Part shown: piece after piece, positions 28,715 to 37,954 of the stretch
How positions within the stretch are numbered: the first letter of the stretch is position 1
How the letters are laid out: each line of letters starts with the position of its first letter
Origin: an uncultured Barnesiella sp.
Lineage (GTDB): Bacteria > Bacteroidota > Bacteroidia > Bacteroidales > Barnesiellaceae
Reading direction: 5' to 3'
NCBI GenBank assembly: GCA_944320995.1
Contig: CALUJQ010000008.1
Coordinates: 1-64,000 of the forward strand
DNA: 64,000 bases
Notes under the pieces: model-generated
The model's input: the letters and a program-made list of their open reading frames with translations, nothing else
Told to the model about the DNA's origin: nothing
Database searches by the model: none
Position numbers and translations under genes: made by a program

Positions 28715-28738
28715 GAGCGCGAATTGACCTTCGCGCTC
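28715..28738 (+). terminator. GC-rich hairpin after the first glycan-binding gene
   Basis: GAGCGCGAA (28715-28723) pairs perfectly with TTCGCGCTC (28730-28738) around a 6-nt loop. No T-run follows, so it is not a classical terminator. It may attenuate read-through or protect the 3' end of the susCD transcript. Confidence 0.45.
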
Positions 28739-28766
28739 CAACAAGCTAAATAGAATTCAAAGTACA

Positions 28767-30653
28767 ATGGTTATGACTGACAATAACAAAAATAAAAAAG
28801 GATTCTCTTTTCCAATAAATGGAAAAACGTTTATGCTGTTGGCCGTATTGGTGAGTTGGCTGCAAGCTTGTGATACGGATCCCGAGTTGAATTGGACCCC
28901 CGACTCGTTGGCCATCACGGTATCGGGGCAATTTGAAAACGGCAATGGAAAAGCATTCGATGCCGGCGACGGGAATTGGGGCGTAAACATCAGCCCCGAA
29001 TTTGGAGGCGATCTAAAAATCGAAGTCAACGCAGATAAAGGTTGGACTGTCTCAATCGAATATTACACGACCGAAGAGACCGAATGGATTACCCCCTCCG
29101 AGGTCGAATCGACCGGCTCTAACCTGACCCTATCGATCGAAGCGAACAAATCGGTTTTGTTCAGGAAAGCATCTGTCACCATTCGCACCCAAGGGGATAT
29201 TCCGGTTGGTAAAAAAATCACGATTGTGCAAACCGATTCCGATCCGATTATAGAGTTCAACCCGCAAGAGAACTCCGACAGTTCTTTTGACCCCGAATCA
29301 AAAACCTTGACCGTAGGCTACAAAGCAAGCGAACAGATTATCGGGTTCTGGTCCAATATCGAAGACTATGTGCTGCAAGTACGCCCCGAGCATGAAGGCG
29401 ACGACATCAGCTGGGTCAAAGGATTTAGAGTCTCGGAAGAGGAAGCTACCTTATCATTCTCGACACTGAATAATTTTACGGGGAGTTCCCGCCGGGCCAT
29501 GATCACACTCGAAGCCGAAGGTTTTGAAACGACTACCTACTACTTGGAACAACAAGCGTCATTGTATAAAAACATACTGGTAAGCATCGACGGGGTGTCG
29601 TTCAACGATGAACTCGAAGGCATCACGTATGGAATGAAAGAACGCTCTATCCAACTGGTATTCGACTCGAATGTAGAACTCTCGGCCCAACTGCTCGACC
29701 GGGCCACATCGGGAGAAGCCTCTTGGGGCAGCATCGAGACAGCAAACAACACATTTACCCTAAAATTACCGGCAAATACCAGCGGAGAATCTTTGCACGA
29801 AGGTTTGTTGCGAGTAAAAGCCTCCGATACGAACTTCGACGACCAGCCGGCCGTAGAATGGACATTTACCCAACTGTATGAAATGCTCGAAGTCAACTGG
29901 ACTGCCTCCAACTTGTATGAAGACGGCCTAATCATCGGTGGTACGGAGTATAACCATAAATCATTGGGGACATACAATTCTGCCGATGATGAAGTAAAAG
30001 CCGAAATCATAAGCGGTGAAACATGGCTGAACGTACAACTGGAAGAAGGCTCAATCCAATTAAATGCCGAAGAATATACCGGGAATACCCCCAGAACAGC
30101 CACATTGAGAATCTTCAATCCCAACGGCTCTCTTTCAGAAGAGATAGAATTGAAACAATATAAGGCCATCGACAAATCGGGTTGGAGCATCGAAGCCGGG
30201 AACGATAAAACCGGCAGTACAGCCAACGAGCCGATAAGCAACATCATCGACGGCAATATAAACACCCATTGGCAATGGCAATGGAATGTCGATGGTGGAA
30301 AATCGAGCGATTTCCCCAACACGCCCTACGAATTTATCATCGATTTTGGCGAAGCACAACTGTTCAACACCATCTCGCTATGGCAAACGCAAACCGCAGA
30401 AAACGGTTATGTCAAAGACGTTCAGTTCAAGGTGAGCAACGACAAGAGCACATGGGTCGATTTGGGAGTATATCGCATGTCCAATTCGAGCGACGATGCA
30501 ATAGCACATGGAAGCGATCCTTACACCTATCTGTTCCCGACGGTTCAATACACACGATATGTCCGATTGATCATTTTGTCCAACGTCGGCGACAGCAAAG
30601 TAAATACCGGCAAAAATGCTTATATGGGAGAATTCAGTATATCGATAGACTAA
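28767..30653 (+). CDS. Surface lipoprotein with BACON repeats and C-terminal discoidin domain
   Basis: 628 residues; an in-frame ATG at 28773 is an alternative start. The signal ends in a lipobox (VLVSWLQACDT). The body contains repeated BACON-like beta-sandwiches (about 50-155, 160-265, 365-465; for example FRKASVTIRTQGDIPVGKKITIVQTD and PRTATLRIFNPNGSLSEEIELKQY). A C-terminal F5/8C domain (about 480-628) contains LFNTISLWQTQ and YTRYVRLIIL. It resembles the previous protein in architecture and is probably a second surface glycan-binding protein. It is followed after 10 nt by the first metallopeptidase-like gene. Confidence 0.78.
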   Translation: MVMTDNNKNKKGFSFPINGKTFMLLAVLVSWLQACDTDPELNWTPDSLAITVSGQFENGNGKAFDAGDGNWGVNISPEFGGDLKIEVNADKGWTVSIEYYTTEETEWITPSEVESTGSNLTLSIEANKSVLFRKASVTIRTQGDIPVGKKITIVQTDSDPIIEFNPQENSDSSFDPESKTLTVGYKASEQIIGFWSNIEDYVLQVRPEHEGDDISWVKGFRVSEEEATLSFSTLNNFTGSSRRAMITLEAEGFETTTYYLEQQASLYKNILVSIDGVSFNDELEGITYGMKERSIQLVFDSNVELSAQLLDRATSGEASWGSIETANNTFTLKLPANTSGESLHEGLLRVKASDTNFDDQPAVEWTFTQLYEMLEVNWTASNLYEDGLIIGGTEYNHKSLGTYNSADDEVKAEIISGETWLNVQLEEGSIQLNAEEYTGNTPRTATLRIFNPNGSLSEEIELKQYKAIDKSGWSIEAGNDKTGSTANEPISNIIDGNINTHWQWQWNVDGGKSSDFPNTPYEFIIDFGEAQLFNTISLWQTQTAENGYVKDVQFKVSNDKSTWVDLGVYRMSNSSDDAIAHGSDPYTYLFPTVQYTRYVRLIILSNVGDSKVNTGKNAYMGEFSISID

Positions 30654-30663
30654 TTTTTAAGCG

Positions 30664-31815
30664 ATGAATAGAATTAACAAAGTATTATTACTCACAGGGT
30701 GGCTCTTCATGGCACTCTCCTGCGGGAACCAAGAGTTGGATCTGACACCGACCCCCAATCCTGTACCGGGGACCGGCGGGAGTACTTCTACCGGCGATAC
30801 CATCACGTATCGTGCGCAAGTATGGGTCGATAAAGCCGATTTGGAATTCTATGGCGGAGAGAGAGCTTTCAATATCAAATTGAAAGAGATGTTCCGGAAA
30901 ACCACCCGGTTTTGGAACGAAAGCCCCAACAAATTCAAATACTATTTCCAATTTGTCCCGGGCGAGGCACTTCACATCTACGATACGGGCAACGACCCCT
31001 CGAAATATGACAAGTACAGAAACGAAGCCTACGGTTTGCTTGATACCGAGAAGTATGACTTTGTCGTGTTCTTTGCCCTGAATGCCGAAAAAACAGCTTT
31101 GTCGTGCGGCGGAGGCGGTGCAAGCGGGCATTCGGTCGTAAATGCCTATCTCCCTCGCACCGTAGATATTTTCTCCGATGCCGAATATCCCAACCAAGGG
31201 ACTTACAGCAATTTAGGACATGAGTTCGGACATGTACGCGGGGCGCAAGATTTATACCAATATCTAATATCGGCCGACAACAATCCTGTCAGTGGCGAGG
31301 CATTTACACCTCCTGCCTGTAACATGGGCACCGGATATATGGTATGGAGCGATTATTGTTCGGCTCTATTCAATTACGACGCGCATCAAAAACAATTGGA
31401 TAAGGATCTGACGAAAAACACATTCCCCGAAAAACTGACCATCAACGTTACCAAAAACAAAGAGCCCAAACGGGGAATCATCATCAACTTCTTCGGGACT
31501 CGTGCCGGAGGAGATTTCGGCGGCCCCGACGTATATAATGCCGAGGGAAATTCGCCCTTCTTGGTAGAAAAGACCAACAGCTCGGGGCAAATTACAATCA
31601 ACAACACATACCAGATGTTTTTCCCGGGCGAAAGTGCCCCCAATACACCACCCAAAAGTCCCAAAGACGAATGGCCATTTTCCCGCTGGTATTGCTTCTT
31701 GATGGAAATTGTAGATGGCAACAGCAAAAGATACATGTGGCTGTCGGATCTCGATATGTGTACCCATGTACTCGAAACCGGCGAGAAAACTTATGAAATC
31801 AATATCGAGTTGTAA
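30664..31815 (+). CDS. Putative secreted zinc metallopeptidase, metzincin-like (copy 1, lipoprotein)
   Basis: 383 residues with a lipoprotein signal (GWLFMALSCGN). First of four tandem paralogs. The shared N-terminal domain (about 45-150) contains YRAQVWVDKADLEFYGGE and MFRKTTRFWNESPNKFKYYF. The zinc motif is HEFGHVRGAQD: His186, Glu187, His190, Asp196. Met221 in ACNM follows 25 residues after the Asp, like a Met-turn. The C-terminal part (about 255-383) looks like a carboxypeptidase-regulatory or Ig-like sandwich (IIINFFGTRAGG). I do not recognise a named family; the M64 motif is similar but different. It probably cleaves protein at the cell surface, as inferred from motif and context. Confidence 0.7.
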   Translation: MNRINKVLLLTGWLFMALSCGNQELDLTPTPNPVPGTGGSTSTGDTITYRAQVWVDKADLEFYGGERAFNIKLKEMFRKTTRFWNESPNKFKYYFQFVPGEALHIYDTGNDPSKYDKYRNEAYGLLDTEKYDFVVFFALNAEKTALSCGGGGASGHSVVNAYLPRTVDIFSDAEYPNQGTYSNLGHEFGHVRGAQDLYQYLISADNNPVSGEAFTPPACNMGTGYMVWSDYCSALFNYDAHQKQLDKDLTKNTFPEKLTINVTKNKEPKRGIIINFFGTRAGGDFGGPDVYNAEGNSPFLVEKTNSSGQITINNTYQMFFPGESAPNTPPKSPKDEWPFSRWYCFLMEIVDGNSKRYMWLSDLDMCTHVLETGEKTYEINIEL

Positions 31816-31848
31816 ACAATAAAAGGAGGACTCGACCAACAAGAAACC

Positions 31849-31884
31849 CCGGCACAATATGCCTTCAAAGACATATTGTGCTGG
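31849..31884 (+). repeat. 13-bp hairpin between metallopeptidase copies 1 and 2
   Basis: GCACAATATG (31852-31861) pairs perfectly with CATATTGTGC (31872-31881); three more pairs, one G-T, extend the stem. There is no T-run. It may be a weak terminator or a processing site. Confidence 0.5.
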
Positions 31885-31941
31885 AATTTCTACAAGGCTT
31901 TATAACAGTTTAATCCATTCTTCCCTTTTCTAAAATAATCT

Positions 31942-33075
31942 ATGCAGAAACTACTTTTTTATTTCATGGCAATCGTTTTTCTCTTTTCGGCCTGTTCCGA
32001 GTCGGGACTCGATTTGCCAGACGGAGAAAATCCCGGTGTCAATCCTCCGGCATCGACTCCCAAAGACACGCTCACGTTCAACGTCCTGACCTATATCGAC
32101 CGAGCCAGTGTAGAGGGTCACTTGGGGGCAAACGAGAAATCCATAAAGACCAAGATGGACGAATTATTCCGTAAAGTCAGCAACTACTGGAACGAATCGT
32201 CAAAGGGGAAACTGAATCATCAATACCGCTATACGGTTGCCGATGTCGTCATCTACGACGGTTCCTCCTCCGACCCGACCCTTCGCAATAAAATTTACAA
32301 CGAACCTATCGACTTCGGCAAATACGATGTAACCGTACTTTTCGACTGTTTGCAAGACAACGACGAGACCGGGGACGGTGGCGCAGCTCATGGAGGCGGG
32401 AGCGACAATCGATCTGTAATTACCGTGATCGCCGGGCCTACAACCCCGAAAGATATATTCACCGATGCCACTTATCAAACTTTGGTCCACGAGTTGGGGC
32501 ACTACCGGGGCGTGACAGACATGTACCAATATGTTATCGACCAAGCCGACAACAAAGTAAGCAACACCCAATACCTGCCACCGAAATGTAACATGTGGAG
32601 TGCCTCGGACGGGGTATGGAGCGACTATGCGGCCAATATTATGAATTACGTGGGCGGAGTAAAGCAAATAGGAAACGCTTTCCCCGATTTCTTCAATTCA
32701 TTGTATCCCGAGAATATCGAAATAAATGTAACCGTCGCGGGAGAACCCAAACGTGGCCTTACCGTGAATTTTTACGGCTCGCGAGCCGGTGGAAGCGGGC
32801 ATAACCGAGACATATGGCCCGAAATCTTTGTATCTAAAAAAACCGATACAAACGGCAAATGTACATTGAACAACGCCAAAGAATATTTCGTACCCAATCC
32901 CGACCACGATGAAAGCATGGTTATCCCGCCCGATCTCCCCTATGGAAGATTGTTCGGGCTGTTAGCCGAAGTGATCCATGACGGACAAAAGAAATATATA
33001 TGGATGCCCGAGTATGAAGTCCAAATGCCATTCTTCGAAGGGAAAACGACTTATACCGCAAATGTAGGTTTCTGA
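31942..33075 (+). CDS. Putative secreted zinc metallopeptidase, metzincin-like (copy 2, lipoprotein)
   Basis: 377 residues, lipoprotein signal MAIVFLFSACSE. It aligns along its whole length with its three neighbours: FNVLTYIDRASVEGHLGANEKS for the N-terminal domain, zinc motif HELGHYRGVTD (His183, Glu184, His187, Asp193) and Met218 in KCNM, again 25 residues after the Asp. The C-terminal sandwich has LTVNFYGSRAGGSGHN and ends in ANVGF. It is more diverged than copies 1 and 4 are from each other. The catalytic pattern is intact, so it is probably active. The substrate is unknown. Confidence 0.68.
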   Translation: MQKLLFYFMAIVFLFSACSESGLDLPDGENPGVNPPASTPKDTLTFNVLTYIDRASVEGHLGANEKSIKTKMDELFRKVSNYWNESSKGKLNHQYRYTVADVVIYDGSSSDPTLRNKIYNEPIDFGKYDVTVLFDCLQDNDETGDGGAAHGGGSDNRSVITVIAGPTTPKDIFTDATYQTLVHELGHYRGVTDMYQYVIDQADNKVSNTQYLPPKCNMWSASDGVWSDYAANIMNYVGGVKQIGNAFPDFFNSLYPENIEINVTVAGEPKRGLTVNFYGSRAGGSGHNRDIWPEIFVSKKTDTNGKCTLNNAKEYFVPNPDHDESMVIPPDLPYGRLFGLLAEVIHDGQKKYIWMPEYEVQMPFFEGKTTYTANVGF

Positions 33076-33157
33076 AATACAAAATTTTCAATACGATTAT
33101 TCCGGGGAGAAGTTTACCTCAAACAACGTACCCCCACAGATTTTAAGTTTATATGCC

Positions 33158-34216
33158 ATGAAAAAAATATTCATATTGACATTCATCACCTTGGGAATTG
33201 TGTTAAATGGCTATTCTCAGCCAAAGGACAAAAAAAATTTGAAACAGGTTGAATACCGCGTCTGCGTGATTGCCGACAAACCCGGAGTCGATTATTTCGG
33301 CGGGAAAAAAGCATTCCAAAAAAAACTAATCGGACTGTTTGACAACGTAACCGATTTTTGGAACAATGGCTCCGACGAATTCGACTACTATTTCAAATTC
33401 ACCCCTACTCTGCACGCAGTTTTCGAAGGGTCTTCCAAAGACGTCCTGAACAGATACGGCGGTGACGACTTCGATTTTAAGAAATACGATGTACTCGTCA
33501 TGTTCGACATGATAAAAGACCATAGCGACGAACACCCGGGTGCTGCCGCCGGCGGCATAAAAAACGGGCTCTGCGGCATTTACGTCAGGAACGGCGACTC
33601 CTTAAAAATGAAAGAGATCTTTACCGACGGGACCTATAAAACCGTAGCACACGAATTGGGACATTACCGCATGGTCACCGACATTTATGCGACACAAGTC
33701 AGGGCTCACAAAAACCCGGTAACCGACGAGGCTTTCAAACCAATCCCTTGCATCATGCACAATGCCAGTCGCGACGGCAAGTGGTCTCTCTATGCCGCCA
33801 AAATCATAAACTATTGTGCCGAGTCGAGAGTCCCGTCGCAAGATTACCCCGGCTTTTTCCGAAAAATGTTCCCCGATAGCATACAATTCAACATAACAGA
33901 AAACGGATTGCCCAAAGAGGGAATCACAGTCAATCTTTATGGTTGCCGTGCCGTACACAACGATGTAATCAAGCCGGCATATCGGACCTATAAAAGCGAC
34001 GCAAACGGGAAAATCATCTTGACCGAGGTGAAAGATATGTATTGCAATCCGCCCCAACCCGGTCGGCCCGATGATCTTCCCTACGGCCGTTGGTTCAATT
34101 TCTTGATCGAAGCCATCGACGGCAATACCCGCAAATATTATTGGATGCCCGAATACGAAGTGCAACTCATGTTTTTCGAACACAAAAATCTATACGAAAT
34201 GAATATCGATTTTTGA
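33158..34216 (+). CDS. Putative secreted zinc metallopeptidase, metzincin-like (copy 3)
   Basis: 352 residues, the shortest of the four. The N-terminus MKKIFILTFITLGIVLNGYSQ is a signal peptide without a lipobox, so this copy should be soluble in the periplasm or secreted. Zinc motif HELGHYRMVTD (His165, Glu166, His169, Asp175); the Gly of HExxHxxGxxD is replaced by Met. Met200 (CIM) is 25 residues after the Asp. The His, Glu and Asp ligands are kept, so loss of activity is not implied. C-terminal sandwich: ITVNLYGCRAVHND. It ends in NIDF, like the other copies' closing strand. Confidence 0.66.
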   Translation: MKKIFILTFITLGIVLNGYSQPKDKKNLKQVEYRVCVIADKPGVDYFGGKKAFQKKLIGLFDNVTDFWNNGSDEFDYYFKFTPTLHAVFEGSSKDVLNRYGGDDFDFKKYDVLVMFDMIKDHSDEHPGAAAGGIKNGLCGIYVRNGDSLKMKEIFTDGTYKTVAHELGHYRMVTDIYATQVRAHKNPVTDEAFKPIPCIMHNASRDGKWSLYAAKIINYCAESRVPSQDYPGFFRKMFPDSIQFNITENGLPKEGITVNLYGCRAVHNDVIKPAYRTYKSDANGKIILTEVKDMYCNPPQPGRPDDLPYGRWFNFLIEAIDGNTRKYYWMPEYEVQLMFFEHKNLYEMNIDF

Positions 34217-34293
34217 GGGATTCATCTACCAATCACGTATTCGACGACCTCGCCAATTCCTATTTTTACCGAATTTACCTAACACTCATATCC

Positions 34294-35430
34294 ATGATCC
34301 ATTCAAAAAAAACACAACATTCGTTCACAAGATTCGGCGTTCTATCGATTCTATTGTCGGCCTCCGTTTTCGGCGGCCTGTCCAGCAGTGCCCAACAAAA
34401 AAACGGGAACAACAGGCTCGGATTAGAGCCCATGACTTACCGGGCACAGGTTTGGGTAGAAAAAGAAGATTTGGCACGCTATGGCGGAGAAGAGATTTTC
34501 ACCGAGAACTTGAAGAAGATGTTTGAAAAGACGACTTATTTCTGGAATGAGAGCGAAAACAAGTTCAAATATTATTTTGAATTTGTTCCGGCCGGGCTTC
34601 GCATCTATGATATAGAAGGCGACCGCAACCGATACGACGAATTCCAGCGACAAGCTTATGGCCCGCTGGATACGGCGAAATATGACTTTGTCGTCTTCTT
34701 CGCATTAAATGCAAAAAGCAACGGCCTTTGGTGTGGAGGAGGCGGGAAAAGCGGACAAGCCGTCGTGTGCTGCTACCAAACCTTGGAACAACAGGAGAAA
34801 TACGGAGATATTTTTGCCAAAGAGCCTCCCGAACAAGGCACTTATAGCAACTTGGGACACGAGTATGGACATGTGCGCGGCGCAACCGATATTTATCAAT
34901 ATATCATCAAAGCCGAAGACAACCCGATAAGCCACGAGGCTCTCCGTCCCCCCAAATGCAACATGGGCAACGGTATGTGGGCATGGAGCGATTACTGTTC
35001 CAACCTGTTCAATTACACAGCTCCCTACAAGCAACTCCCCAAAGATTTGAACCAACGGATATTCCCCGAAAAAATACATATCAAAGTATTGGTAAACGGG
35101 AAGAAAAAGAAAAATGTCACGGTGAAGCTATATGGCACACGAGCCGGGGGCAGGAAAAACAACCGTGATGTTTACCCTCAGGCTTATAGGACTTTACAGA
35201 CCGACAAAAAAGGAGTTGCCGAATTGACCGACATTTATGAACTCTACCACCCGGCACAAGGCACTCCCGGATTACCGCCGAGCGACGAATTCCCATACGC
35301 CTACTGGTTCTGTTTCTTGGTCGAAGCTGAATATAACGGTGAGAAAAAATATGTTTGGATTCCCGACTGGGCCACACAGATAACCAAAATGAACGGGAAA
35401 AATATTCACGAAGAGACAATTGAATTTTAA
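34294..35430 (+). CDS. Putative secreted zinc metallopeptidase, metzincin-like (copy 4)
   Basis: The ATG at 34294 (MIHSKKTQHSFTRFGVLSIL) gives 378 residues, like copies 1 and 2. The frame is open upstream, but that part overlaps copy 3. A long leader with a cleavage site near SSSAQQ and no lipobox suggests a soluble exported protein. Zinc motif HEYGHVRGATD (His189, Glu190, His193, Asp199); Met224 in KCNM is 25 residues after the Asp. It is closest to copy 1 (shared KYDFVVFFALNAK, WSDYCS, GTRAGG). It is followed 54 nt later by the GH115 gene. Confidence 0.68.
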   Translation: MIHSKKTQHSFTRFGVLSILLSASVFGGLSSSAQQKNGNNRLGLEPMTYRAQVWVEKEDLARYGGEEIFTENLKKMFEKTTYFWNESENKFKYYFEFVPAGLRIYDIEGDRNRYDEFQRQAYGPLDTAKYDFVVFFALNAKSNGLWCGGGGKSGQAVVCCYQTLEQQEKYGDIFAKEPPEQGTYSNLGHEYGHVRGATDIYQYIIKAEDNPISHEALRPPKCNMGNGMWAWSDYCSNLFNYTAPYKQLPKDLNQRIFPEKIHIKVLVNGKKKKNVTVKLYGTRAGGRKNNRDVYPQAYRTLQTDKKGVAELTDIYELYHPAQGTPGLPPSDEFPYAYWFCFLVEAEYNGEKKYVWIPDWATQITKMNGKNIHEETIEF

Positions 35431-35484
35431 CCAGTCCTTCAATACCTGCCCCCGAAACATTCGAGAAATTCCATAATTTGTCCC

Positions 35485-37878
35485 ATGAAAAAACTGTTCT
35501 TAGCCTTTATCCTCGTATCCTGTTTACAAGCCTCTGCGCAAAGGCTCCAATTCGAGTTGTCCCACAATCGGCCGATCACGATTGTCTATAACGACGAGGC
35601 CGAAGATAAGGCAACCACCCATGCGCTGGACCTTCTCAGGAAAGACATGGAAACCGTATTGTCTGTTATCCCCCAAATAACGAGGGACGGTGACGGGGAT
35701 ATTTGGATAGGTACTTTGGGGAAAAGCGCTCTCATTCAAGACTTAATCGATCGCAAATCAATCTCGGTTTCGGAATTGGAGCATAAACGCGAGGCGTTCA
35801 TGTTGTCGGTTATCCACATTGAAGGAAAACCGATTTTAACGGTTGTCGGCAGCGACCGGCGTGGAACAGCCTACGGGATACTCGAAGTATCCCGCCTAAT
35901 GGGCGTATCTCCATGGGAATGGTGGGCCGATGTCACCCCTTGCCCGTTGAAGGAATTTACGCTACCGGAAGATTTCAAGGTCCTGCAATCCCCTTCGGTC
36001 CCCTATCGCGGGATCTTCTTGAATGACGAGGACTGGGGATTAATGCCGTGGAGCAGCCGGAATTACGAACCCGGGCTACCCACCATTGGAGGCCGCACCG
36101 TTGGAGCCATCGGGCCCAAAACCTATGAGCGGATATTCCAGTTCCTGCTCCGATTGCGGGCCAACACCATCTGGCCTGCCATGCACGAATGCACTGTACC
36201 TTTTTTCCTCGTAAACGGGAACAAGGAAATGGCCGACGATTATGGCATATATGTGGGAGGGTCGCACTGTGAACCTATGATGAGAAGCGTTGCCGGAGAG
36301 TGGCGGGTAGAAGGTGAAGGGGCGTACAACTACGTAACCAATGCCGGGAATGTATATCGTTTTTTCGAAGAAAGAGTTGCCGAAGTCGCACACATGGACA
36401 ATATCTATACCCTCGGCATGCGGGGAATCCACGACGGCAGCATGCAGGGTGCCGAAACAACAGAGGCTCAAAAAGAGGTGTTAACCCGAGTCTTATCCGA
36501 CCAACGCAATTTGTTGAAACAATATGTAAACAAAGATCTGGAATCTGTCCCACAGGTGTTTATCCCCTATAAAGAGGTCCTCGACGTGTACCGTGCCGGA
36601 CTATCGGTCCCCGACGATGTCACTTTGATGTGGTGTGACGACAACTATGGATATATACGACACTTCCCAGATGAAAAAGAGTTGACCCGCAGCGGCGGGC
36701 ATGGCATTTACTACCACGTCTCTTACTGGGGGCGTCCCCATGATTATCTGTGGTTGGGAACCGCAAGTCCGGGACTCCTCTACCAGCAAATGAAACTGGC
36801 GTATGAAAAAGGGATACGCCAAATGTGGATTTTGAATGTCGGCGACATAAAGCCTTCGGAATACCAAATAGAGCTATTCTTAGATATGGCTTGGGACATT
36901 GAGCATGTCATCGCCGAAACCCCGTCGAGCCATTTAAAAAATTTTCTCCAACGTGAGTTCGGGGAAAAAATCGGGAATGAACTATTCCCCGTCATGCAGG
37001 AACATTATCGTTTAGCCTATATACGCAAACCCGAATTTATGGGGAATACCCGAGAAGAAGAATGGAACGACCCGACCGCCCGCATCGTAAAAGACCTGCC
37101 TTGGAGCGAAAGAGAGATTCACGAGCGTATCGAGGCTTATCGCAAAATAGCCGATCGGGTGGACAAAATCGGCCGGGAAATCCCGAAACCGCTCCAAGAC
37201 GCCTATTTTGAATTGATAAAGTATCCTGTACAAGGCGCCGCTCTCATGAACGACAAAATCCTGTTTGCCCAATTGGCCCGTCATGGGCAGTCGGATTGGG
37301 CCAAGAGCGACTCGGCTTATGATCATATCGTTGCCTTGACCGAGACTTATAACGCATTGGCCAACGGGAAATGGAATCTCATGATGGACCATCGTCCTCG
37401 ACGCCTACCCGTTTTTGACCGGATAAAGCATGAAGAAGTTACAACACCACTCGTAAAAGCGGCCGAACCGCTATTTGCATTCAACGGGACGGAGTGTGCT
37501 ACCCCAATCGCCCCACAACAACTCTTATACGGCGTCGGGTACTCCAACAAAGCCGTATCGATTCTTCAGGGAGAAACCATATCGTTTCAATTAACAGGAC
37601 TCCCGGGCGACAGTATCGACATCGAGATACGACTGCTTCCCAATCACCCCTTACACGGAGATAAATTGCGTTTCGGCATCGCGCTGGACAATAACCCCAT
37701 GGAAATAATCGAATACCAAACCCAAGGCCGCAGCGAGGAGTGGAAACAAAATGTATTGCGCAACCAAGCCATACGGAGAATAACACTACCTGCCAGCGGG
37801 AAATCTGCCGTACTGAATATCAAGGCAATTGACGAAGGAGTCGTTTTGGATCAAATTTTCATATTCAAGACCGATTAG
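35485..37878 (+). CDS. GH115-family alpha-glucuronidase
   Basis: 797 residues with a signal peptide (MKKLFLAFILVSCLQASAQ). Features of GH115 are an N-terminal alpha/beta domain (IWIGTLG, VVGSDRRGTAYGILEVSRLMGVSPWEWWADV), the catalytic barrel with YRGIFLNDEDWGL, LRLRANTIWPAMHE, MWCDDNYGYIRHFP and HVSYWGRPHDYLWL, and a C-terminal beta domain. The family releases (4-O-methyl-)glucuronic acid from glucuronoxylan, and in gut Bacteroides also from arabinogalactan. The protein is shorter than some xylan-active members. The absence of GH10, GH43 or other xylanase-type genes in the locus argues against xylan. Confidence 0.88.
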   Translation: MKKLFLAFILVSCLQASAQRLQFELSHNRPITIVYNDEAEDKATTHALDLLRKDMETVLSVIPQITRDGDGDIWIGTLGKSALIQDLIDRKSISVSELEHKREAFMLSVIHIEGKPILTVVGSDRRGTAYGILEVSRLMGVSPWEWWADVTPCPLKEFTLPEDFKVLQSPSVPYRGIFLNDEDWGLMPWSSRNYEPGLPTIGGRTVGAIGPKTYERIFQFLLRLRANTIWPAMHECTVPFFLVNGNKEMADDYGIYVGGSHCEPMMRSVAGEWRVEGEGAYNYVTNAGNVYRFFEERVAEVAHMDNIYTLGMRGIHDGSMQGAETTEAQKEVLTRVLSDQRNLLKQYVNKDLESVPQVFIPYKEVLDVYRAGLSVPDDVTLMWCDDNYGYIRHFPDEKELTRSGGHGIYYHVSYWGRPHDYLWLGTASPGLLYQQMKLAYEKGIRQMWILNVGDIKPSEYQIELFLDMAWDIEHVIAETPSSHLKNFLQREFGEKIGNELFPVMQEHYRLAYIRKPEFMGNTREEEWNDPTARIVKDLPWSEREIHERIEAYRKIADRVDKIGREIPKPLQDAYFELIKYPVQGAALMNDKILFAQLARHGQSDWAKSDSAYDHIVALTETYNALANGKWNLMMDHRPRRLPVFDRIKHEEVTTPLVKAAEPLFAFNGTECATPIAPQQLLYGVGYSNKAVSILQGETISFQLTGLPGDSIDIEIRLLPNHPLHGDKLRFGIALDNNPMEIIEYQTQGRSEEWKQNVLRNQAIRRITLPASGKSAVLNIKAIDEGVVLDQIFIFKTD

Positions 37879-37954
37879 AGCGACATTCGGGTTTCATTTG
37901 TCATCCATCACATACCCTTATTAACAAACTACACAAACAAGAATAAACGATATT

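Noticed and set aside
30664..35430. Assignment of the four tandem proteins to peptidase family M64
   Set aside because: M64 as I remember it has HEFGH followed by a GLADEY-type segment; here HExxH is followed by xRGxxDxY and the flanking domains differ. I left the family open.
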